Assembly: GCF_019393635.1 (NCBI RefSeq)
Contig: NC_057862.1
Span: 267,172,441 to 267,236,440, forward strand
Source: Dromiciops gliroides
Lineage: Eukaryota > Chordata > Mammalia > Microbiotheria > Microbiotheriidae
DNA length: 64,000 nt
Reading direction: 5' to 3'
Part shown: positions 56,451 to 64,000 of the stretch, piece by piece
How positions within the stretch are numbered: position 1 is the stretch's first letter
Layout: each line of letters begins with the position of its first letter
Position numbers and translations under genes: made by a program
The notes under the pieces: generated by a model
Told to the model about the DNA's origin: nothing
What the model saw: only the letters and a program-made list of their open reading frames with translations
The model's database searches: none

Positions 56451-57052
56451 AGTATCTTTTTATATCAAATATTTAGGTGTTGTTGGAGAGATTTAAACAG
56501 CAGGCCAGTGAATTATTAGAACCATAGCTAATGAGAGCATAATAAAGGGGGTGGTTATTTAGAGTACTTGTCAATTGCAGAGTTCTAAAGCTGGGGGAGG
56601 ATAGAAATGATTTACTTTTGCAAAGTCAGTTCAATTGTAGACATCAGATAGGGATTGTCCTCTGTTTGTTTGGTGAGTTATCCCTGCAGCTGATTCCCTG
56701 ATAGAGGAAAACAAAAGAAGGAGCTGAAACAAAGTATCCATTCTCCTTTTTCTCCAGCAAAGGAAACTGAGGAGTGTTCAGACAGATAGGAGGAGAACCC
56801 GGAAATAATAATATTACTAAAACTTAGAGAGAAAAGAATATTAAGGAGTAGAGGGTGATTGTCAGTGTCAAAAGTTGTAAAGACAGTCAAGAAGAATGAG
56901 GAATGATGAAAGGTCATTTGATTTGGAAATTAAGACATCATTTATAACTTTGGAGTGTGAAATCTATGGGGCTTCCTAAAGCTACCATATTACATGTGAA
57001 TGTAACTGAAAGGCATGTACCCCTTCCTCAGTACCTCAAGCAAAAATAAAAT

Positions 57053-57207
57053 TATTTTATTTTATTTTTTTAGTGAGGCAATTGGGGTTAAGTGACTTGC
57101 CCAGGGTCACACAGCTAGTAAGTATTAAGTGTCTGAGGCCGGATTTGAACTCAGGTACTCCTGAATCCAGGGCCGGTGCTTTATCCACTGCACCACCTAG
57201 CTGCCCC
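57053..57207 (-). mobile_element. CORE-SINE
   Basis: TTAGTGAGGCAATTGGGGTT ... CACCTAGCTGCCCC; TSD AAAAATAAAATT on both sides (57041 and 57208). Confidence 0.94.
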
Positions 57208-57237
57208 TAAAAATAAAATTTTTAAAAATTAGGAGTA

Positions 57238-57390
57238 GGGGGCGGCTAGGTGGCGCAGTGGATAAAGCACCGGCCCTGGATTCAGGAGTACCTGAGTTCA
57301 AATCCGGCCTCAGACACTTGACACTTACTAGCTGTGTGACCCTGGGCAAGTCACTTAACCCCCATTGCCCCGCAAAAAAAAAAAAAAAAA
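57238..57390 (+). mobile_element. CORE-SINE, young
   Basis: Nearly consensus GGGCGGCTAGGTGGCGCAGT; TSD AAAAATTAGGAGT on both sides. Confidence 0.95.
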
Positions 57391-57815
57391 TTAGGAGTGA
57401 AGAGGAGACCCAAGGTTGGTCCCTGAGGCTGACCTTAGAAAATAACTGCTAAAAACCAAATATTTTTAAAATTTAAGAAGAAACATATGTTAGCATAGTC
57501 ATAGTTACTCCTACTGGTTACCATCTGGGCATAAATTTAATATAGATAAGCTTAAAGGCCCTAAGACACTGTCTGAGCTCATACTCTGTGTGTGCCCCAG
57601 ATAAAGCTCCTGCCTCTCCTCTTAAGTACAACTACACGCTTTTAAAAACTGTATAAAAAGCCTCAAGGTTTTGTCCACTGATCAGCCAACCTTAGTCAGA
57701 GCAGACTAGCCACCTTGATCACTAAGGGTGATTTGCTAGTGGATTGTGGGAGCACAAGGTAACCATGATCCAGTAGCCTTAATGGAGTGATCCTGTACCC
57801 ATGTTAACATAGACA

Positions 57816-58775
57816 TGTTTGGGGCAAACTGCCTCAGTTTACCCAAATAATTCGAGGAGACCACCAAGTCAAGTAGAGACAGATTTATTACATTCCCATG
57901 GGAATGGGCAAACTCAATGACTGAGTTGCAATTGCTAATACATGCCTTGACCTTTTTTAGGAATGTTGGTCAGAGGGGAAGTCCCCACGCACACTAGGGC
58001 GAGCTCACAATCTAACATCCAATCCTGTCTCACCCAGGGTGCGTGTTTAGCTCATGATCAACGTATGGAGACATGCATACGTGTTCCAGGAACAAGGGGG
58101 AAAAGGGGAGGGGGAACAAGGTCAAACTGAAGGAAGAGGGAACGGGGGAGTGACAGTCAGATATTTCAGATCTCACAGCTCCCACTGACTCTCCTCTCCC
58201 GGCCCCTATCTCTAAAGATATTCAACTTGAATAACAGGAAGAGTCACTCAGGTGCTTCAGCATTGTTTTGTAGTCGTGTTAATTTTAGAAGGATGACAGG
58301 GTTAAAATTTATCTTTGGCTATGTTGGGAAATCAAAGAAATAGAATAAAGAATAAAAGAATAATCCATTGTTGGGACCCTAGGGTCAAGGGGATTCTGCT
58401 CTGAGAAAAAGAGACATGTCACTTAACATCTGGTCTCAACTTAATTGCTGCATCCTGTGCCGAACCCTGTCCTTTCTTCTTGAGTCCCGAGTATTGAATT
58501 GGTGGGCAAACTTCCTGACCCACTCAACAGGGACTGAGGTTCTGACACATGATAGATTGCAGACAAAACTAATATGTAGCTGACAAGTGGGGAGACTGAG
58601 CAGAAGTAAAAATACTGTCACTAGGCAATAGAACTTAAAGGAGACAGTGAGAATTTGACAAGCAATAAACTTTTAAACTAACTATACTGGGGCGGGGCTG
58701 GGTATCTTCCAGACCCCATCCTCAGAGTTTAATCTGACTCAAATCCATAATCATCTCATACAGACAGCTCCTGGA
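57816..58775 (-). mobile_element. LTR nested in the LTR at 56956
   Basis: Inserted between two copies of AGACA (57811-57815, 58776-58780); the duplicate at 56.3 kb shows the unsplit site CATAGACAGCTTCC. On the minus strand AATAAATCTGTCTCT precedes the end CCAAACA, giving orientation. About 960 bp. The other terminus is not a clean TG. Confidence 0.65.
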
Positions 58776-59201
58776 AGACAGCTTCCATTAGTCTTGCCCA
58801 ACACCATCCCTGGCCTTAGACATCTATACCTACCTTTACAATAAAAATTGTGCATTGTGCATCCTGACTGGACTGAGTTATTCATGGCACTGGCACTTTG
58901 TCAAGTTTTGACAGGAGAAAGCAGTTTCAGTTGAATGATGAGGTTGGAAGCCAAACCAGAGACCTAAGAAGTGAGTGAAGGAAAGGAAGTAGAGGCAGTT
59001 AGCCTTGTCAAGGAGTTTAGCCAAAAAAAAGGAGAAGAGACATAGGGATGGATGGATGTAGAGAGAAAATTTTGAGGCTAGGGGAGACAATGACATTAGA
59101 AAGCGAGAGATTGAAGATATGTGAGAGAGTGGGATATTAGAGGGGGCTATCTTCTGGAGATGATGGCAGTGATCTGGGATGGAATTTAGGGTCAAATTGA
59201 T

Positions 59202-59760
59202 TGTGAGTCATCCCCCCAAAAATTATAAGACTCAGTGACTCAGTTTCCCAAGTTTTATTGCAATACCATGGATGGCCACAGGGAGAGAACCAGAATAGTG
59301 GAAAGGTATATCTCGAATAAAGAAAGGAAAGACAGTTATATTTATAGAATGGATAAATTGATTATCAGTTTCATTATAATAATCTCCACCTTAGGGAGGT
59401 ACAGGGGAGGGCCTGTCCTATTCATTATCATATTCTCCACCTTGGGGAGGTACAGGGGAGGGCTTATCCTAATTTGGAGTTCCTGGGTTCCTAAGCCAAC
59501 CCTTGAGGCAGGTGCCTTTTTCAGTGGAGGTGTGTTTTTGGGATTTACAGGTCATAAGGTGAATCTGGGGACAAATTTGGCCTTTTCTGTGCATGTCTCT
59601 TTCTGATTCCCATGCTTAATTTCAAAACATCTTCATTTTTCATTAGAATTTCTATACCCTGTCTTGTGTCTTATTGTTATATAACCTGACCCTTTATGGT
59701 CCCATTATGGGTACTGATCACTGTGGGTATGATAACCTAGCATCCTGACTTGTAAGTTAT
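59202..59760 (-). mobile_element. LTR-like insert in L2 with a 51-bp tandem repeat
   Basis: Interrupts L2 at about 59200. Minus-strand AATAAAACTTGGGAAACTG near 59250 is a polyadenylation-like signal. A 51-bp unit is tandemly repeated at 59372-59422 and 59423-59473 (CTCCACCTT[A/G]GGGAGGTACA). Right boundary uncertain. Confidence 0.45.
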
Positions 59761-60339
59761 CCATTAACTAGGGTCTGACTCCCTTTTGGAGCTAAGATCT
59801 GAATTAAAGCTTGGGTTTTAGGTTTTTCTATTAACTCCTTTTTGCCTCCTACATCAGGATGAAATGGCCTCAATAAGGCCACTTCCTCAGAAGGCATCTT
59901 AGTGATTTGAGATGAGGAGAAAGGGAGAAAAAAGATATCTTTGTGAAGTACCTCAATTTTTTCAATAACATATGAGGTAACATTTTCCACTGAGATGTTG
60001 TGGAGCAGAAGAGCTGTGAGAGTTTTGAGGAGGGATAAAAACAGGGGTTGGTAAATGTTTAAATGGTACTCTAAAAATGCATGGCACACTTTTAAGGTTA
60101 ATCTACATTATTAAAAATTTCTTCATTACTTTAAAAAAACCTAGACAGCCAGCAAAACAATAAGTCAAGCTCTCACCTGTGCATTTGTCAATTTCCAAGG
60201 TATAAATGCTTAGACTGAAAATTTAACAATAGGCTCTCACAAACCAGTAAAACCTGTTTCCAGGACAACCCTGGATGAAAAGGTTTGCCAAAATTGAGAA
60301 TGAATTCTGTAACATTATCTTTCTTTTTCTTTTTCTTGT

Positions 60340-63300
60340 AATTTTTAAAAATTTTAAACTTTAATACAAAATGAGAACAGAAAAAAAGTTGCCGTGTACA
60401 CAGCAGAAAATAGGAGAGGATTCAATATAAAACAATACATTTCTATTTCAAGAAAACCTATATAATAAATACTACACATTGTTTTCAAATCTGCCCAGAT
60501 TTTTTTTTTTGCTTCCTTGTTGGTTTTCTTTTGTTCTTTGCTGTGTACTTTATTATTTTTCCCTTTCTTCCCTCCAAGAAGGCTGCACTTAAGTGCAGAT
60601 ATACTTATACAGAGATACCTATACACATACACATATACACTCATACACACATATGCTTATTTCCACTCATCATCTGTTTCTCTGAAGATGGATAAGCATC
60701 TTCCTTCACAAGTTCAATTAGCTCATCATCTCCTACACCACAGCAATATTCTAACCCAATCACATCCTATCTGAGAGATTGTCCATGAATGTTTCCCACA
60801 ATTTTCTGCATTCCTTCTATTCTTGACTTTATAGGTTTTATTTATGCAAGGAAAATTTAACTTAAAATAATCAAAATTATCCATTTTACACTTCAATAAT
60901 GCTCTCACCTTATAATATAGTTTAAGGTCTGGTACTCCTGAAACTTTTTCCTTTACATCTTTTTTCCTGGTTTCTTTGAAGTTCCTGACCTTTTGTCCTT
61001 CCAAATGAACTTTGATATTTTTTTCTAACTCAGTAAAAGTAATTTTTTAGTAATTTAAGTGAGATGACATTGAGTCAGTAGATTAGTTATGTAAAATCAT
61101 CATTTAAAAAAAGTATATTGACTTTACCTCCCCATGAACAATATTACTTCAAATATTTGCATCTGAGTTTATTTGAATAAAGTGTTTTATGTATATCTTT
61201 GAATAGTTTCTGTGTTTGTTTTGACAGATATATGCTCAGTTATTTTATACTGTCTAGTTATTTTAAATGGTCTAAAACAATATCGAATATTATTGCTAAC
61301 ACATAATATAGTTTCTCTATTTTTCTCTTTTGATGAAATCTATTTTAACTTTGCCTGACATCATGATTACTATCCCTGCTTTTTTTTTTACATAAATTCT
61401 ACTCCTGCCCTTTATTTTATCTTTGTGTATATCTCTCATTTTTATAATCTTTCATGAAAGCAACATTTTGTTGAATTCAAACTGTTTCCATTTTTTGGGT
61501 AAATCCATCCCAGTCACATTCTAAGCTACAATTACTTGTTGTGTATTTTCCTTCTTCCGATTTTCCCTCACTATCCTTCTCATCCTATTTGCCCTATCCC
61601 TCTTCACTCTTCTGCTTTACTTCTACCTGATTCCTTGTCCTCCTATTCCTTTCCCTACCCACCCCTCTAAGAGTTACTCCCTTATCTCTTTCCCCTCCCC
61701 ATCCCCTTTTAACCCATTTCTGATGAGTTAGGTTCCATTACTACCTCCTCACTCCCCTTAGCTTCCTCTGTATCAATTTTTCCTTTTGTACCTCATTTGT
61801 ATGAGATAATTACTCCTTTTTATCTCACCTACAGTTTTATTTTTTTAAGAATCACTCTAACATACTCAGGTCAGCCAAAGCCTTCCTGATAGAAAGTTCT
61901 GATAGAACTACCCAAATAAAAATGAATGATGGTCATAAGAGTACTACTAATATTTTAACATATAAGAAGCAAACACTGTCCTTATTGAATCCTTTATGAG
62001 TCTTCAATGTTTACCTTATATTTCTCCTAGATGTTATATGTTGAATTTTACCTTAATTTTTGTTTTTTTTAAATCACAAAAACCTGAAAGTATTTCAATT
62101 CATTGAATGTCCATTTTTTCCCCCATTCAGGATTATACTTAACTTTGTTGGGTAAGTTACTCTTGGCTATAACCCCAGCTCTTTTGCTCTACAGAATATA
62201 ATATTCCAAAACCTATGGTCATTCAACACAGTAGCTATTAGGTTTTGTGTAATACTTGTTGTACGTAGTTCCATGATATTTAATTTTTTTCTTACTACTT
62301 GCAATATTTTGTCCTTAACTTGGGAGCTTTGAAACTTGGCCATTATATTCCTGTAGATATTTCTTCTGGGATCTCTTTCAGGTGGTGATTGGTGAATTTT
62401 TTTCTATTTTTGCATTGCCAAGAGTTCTAGAACTCCAGAGCAAATTTCCTTGATAATTTCTTATAATATTGCATTAAGATTCTTTTTTTTTACCATAATT
62501 TTTAGGTAGTCCCTTTATTCTTATATTCTCCTTGATCTGTTCTCTAGATCAGTTGTCTTTCTGAGGAGATGTTTCATTTTCTCTTCTATTTTTTCATCCT
62601 TTTGGTTTTGTTTTATGATTTCTTATTGTCTTAGAATATCATTATCTTCCCATTGCTGAATTCTAGTTTTCAAGGAATTGTATTCTTCCTTAAGTTTTTG
62701 GTTCTCTATTTCAAATTAGTTGACTTTCTTTTCATAATTTTCTTAGATGCTTTTACTCCCCCCACCCCATTTTTCCTCAATTTCCCTTATTTGGTGGGGT
62801 TTTTTTTGTTTGTTTTTTGGTGAGGCAATTGGGGTTAAGTGCCTTGCCTAGGGTCACACAGCTAGTAAGTGTTAAGTGTCTGAGGCCGGATTTGAACTCA
62901 GGCCCTCCTGACTCCAGGGCCAGTGCTTAACTGCCCCCCTTATTTGGTTTTTAAAGTTCTTTTAAAGTTCTTCCAAGAACTCTTTTTGTGCTTGGGGCCA
63001 TTTGATGTTTCTTATTGAAAAAGGAGGGGCTTTTTAAGTTCTATCTCCTTTGCTTGCTCATTTTAATTTTAATTTTTATTAAAATTTTTTTTTGTTTTGT
63101 TGTTTAGAAATTTTAATTTATTTTTTGTTTTGTTTTTTCTGAGGTCTGTTTCCAGGCCCAAACTTGGGCTCTCCTAAGTCATAGCTAGACCCTCATCCAC
63201 ACTGTCCCACAAATGATCTTGTTCCTTGTGGTCTCTCTGGTGGCTGCAAACAATAGCTGTCCTTTCTGTCCTGGAACTGAAACCAGGGACTCTGCTCTCC

Positions 63301-63990
63301 TGCAGGTGCCCATAGTCCAAAGGTTACCCACCCCTCACTACTGAACTTACCAGGTGTGTGCTAGCTCTATCTCTGTGCTGTTATAGCCCAACCTGGGACA
63401 CATCTGGCCAGCACAGCTATGCTTGGCATCCCTAAACAGTGGAAAGTCTTTCAATCTTCTCCTACTCAACTGTCCTCCCACATCATGAGATAAAAGTTTT
63501 TAATGCTCAGGCTGCCTCTCAACCCAGCTGCCTCCAGGGCTTGTTGTTGATTCTACAGTCAGACCAGAGGTGCTTGTACTTCACTCAGGTCAAACCTCTG
63601 CTCCTGGAGAGGTCTTTCCTGGGTTTTTTCCAAATTGTCTTAGGAGGACATCTGCTTCACCCTGTATTTATTTTTGCTATTCTGAGGCAGTGTTCTATCT
63701 TTTTTTTTCCTGGAGGAAATTTGGAGAGTCAAAAGTTTTCTGACCAAAATTACCTTTCACAAGGCCATACATCACAAAAGGTTAAGAAATTTGCCCCCCC
63801 AAAACCCATAAGCATATTTCTTTTTTAAAAAAAATTTTTAAAGAATTTTTTTTAAAGTAATGAACATTTTTATTTCTAGTTTTGGGTTCCAATTTTTATT
63901 CCTCCTTCCTTCTGTTATGGGCCTGAGTACCTCATTTGAATGGCCCTGGATACTCCAGAAGTTTTCTGAGGTAAATCAAAAGAAATTTCT
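60340..63990 (-). mobile_element. L1/HAL1 element, minus strand, running off the window
   Basis: Minus-strand order: 5' UTR-like (about 63100-63700), ORF1 region (about 62100-62790 and 62940-63000), purine-rich spacer (about 61560-61850), endonuclease-like block (about 61310-61490), an ORF2 C-terminal piece (60726-61004, with GVPDLKLYYKVRALLK), and 3' UTR ending in GTATTAAAGTTTAAAA near 60350. RT core mostly missing. SINE at 62795. Confidence 0.6.
62795..62935 (-). mobile_element. CORE-SINE with shortened head
   Basis: TTTTGGTGAGGCAATTGGGG ... CCAGGGCCAGTGCTTAACTGCCCCC; the part reading TATCCACTGCGCCACCTAG in other copies is missing. TSD CCCTTATTTGG on both sides. Confidence 0.93.
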
Positions 63991-64000
63991 CCTTGAGAAA

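Larger units (their letters stand above)
56956..58913 (+). mobile_element. Solo LTR in L2, carrying two SINEs and another LTR
   Basis: TGTGAAATCTATGG ... AAGTTTTGACA with the 4-bp TSD GGAG (56952-56955, 58914-58917). TATA-like CTGTATAAAAAGCC near 57648 and AATAAAAATTGTG near 58842 give plus-strand orientation. Without its inserts it is about 0.65 kb. Confidence 0.75.
56680..60070 (-). mobile_element. L2 LINE, minus strand, split by two LTR insertions
   Basis: L2 parts at 56680-56955 (minus-strand TTFDTDNHPLLL and SFSNIIISGFSSYLSE), 58914-59200 (FQPHHSTETAF) and about 59865-60070 (TTTTTTCAATAACATATGAGG). In minus-strand reading these run in the correct order, upstream to RT. Frames are broken; old. 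Confidence 0.75.

Noticed and set aside
63439-63828. 129-codon plus-strand frame near the window end
   Set aside because: It lies antisense to the 5' UTR region of an L1/HAL1 element; no domain.
1-64000. tRNA genes
   Set aside because: The tRNA-like A and B box sequences (AGTGGATAGAGCAC, GAGTTCAAATC) all belong to SINE heads followed by the core; no free-standing cloverleaf was seen.
1-64000. CRISPR array or prokaryotic-type operon
   Set aside because: No regularly spaced repeats with unique spacers; the genome is a mammal's.

Overview
The window is nuclear DNA of a mammal, most likely a marsupial. About 28 copies of tRNA-headed CORE-SINEs (box starting near GGGGCAGCTAGGTGGC, core near CTAGCTGTGTGACCCTGGGC, A-tail) lie on both strands. 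Several are close to consensus with intact target-site duplications (TSDs). A second, longer SINE type ends in an RTE/BovB-like tail, and an RTE reverse-transcriptase remnant is also present. The rest is L2, L3/CR1, MIR, L1/HAL1-type LINEs and endogenous retrovirus LTRs in an AT-rich background. This mix fits a metatherian; the SINE resembles the WSINE1/Mon1 group. The species cannot be fixed from sequence alone.

The only host protein-coding sequence recognised is coding exon 1 of DDHD1 (phosphatidic-acid-preferring phospholipase A1), minus strand, 20496-21327. It sits in a CpG-rich island (about 20490-21720) and ends in a consensus GTGAGT donor. Positions below 20496 are therefore DDHD1 intron 1, with no second exon seen down to position 1. 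Positions above about 21720 are the 5' flank and a 42-kb gene-poor stretch, as expected upstream of DDHD1, where a large gap separates it from BMP4 in other mammals.

Layout. 1-20495 (intron 1): an old gag remnant with a nested LTR, L1/HAL1 pieces, a near full-span minus-strand L1/HAL1 with its 5' end at about 9640, L2/L3/MIR pieces, a solo LTR at 14703, and an L2 reverse-transcriptase remnant at 18560-19765. 20496-21720: DDHD1 exon 1 and its CpG-island promoter. 22117-22735: a solo LTR in the same orientation as DDHD1. 22820-30110: L2 with nested LTR and SINEs, L1/HAL1, L3/CR1. 30118-38275: one minus-strand class I provirus, flanked by a 4-bp TSD, whose 5' LTR holds a plus-strand LTR, which holds an L1-derived element, which holds SINEs. 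39538-44437: a plus-strand LTR element with paired LTRs and no recognised pol, itself holding a solo LTR of related family. 45280-47180: L1 and RTE reverse-transcriptase remnants. 47300-56200: mostly old or unique sequence with young SINEs. 56680-60070: an L2 split by an LTR that is in turn split by SINEs and another LTR. 60340-64000: another minus-strand L1/HAL1.

No operon-like gene set, CRISPR array or new enzymatic system was found. The most unusual signals are a SINE copy with a strongly one-sided T-to-C change pattern inside unaltered TSDs (35439-35609), the pol-less LTR element with an unassigned open frame behind a good splice acceptor (about 40295), the four-level nest at 30-38 kb, and a duplicated LTR/L2 junction at 56.2 and 58.9 kb that records an empty insertion site.
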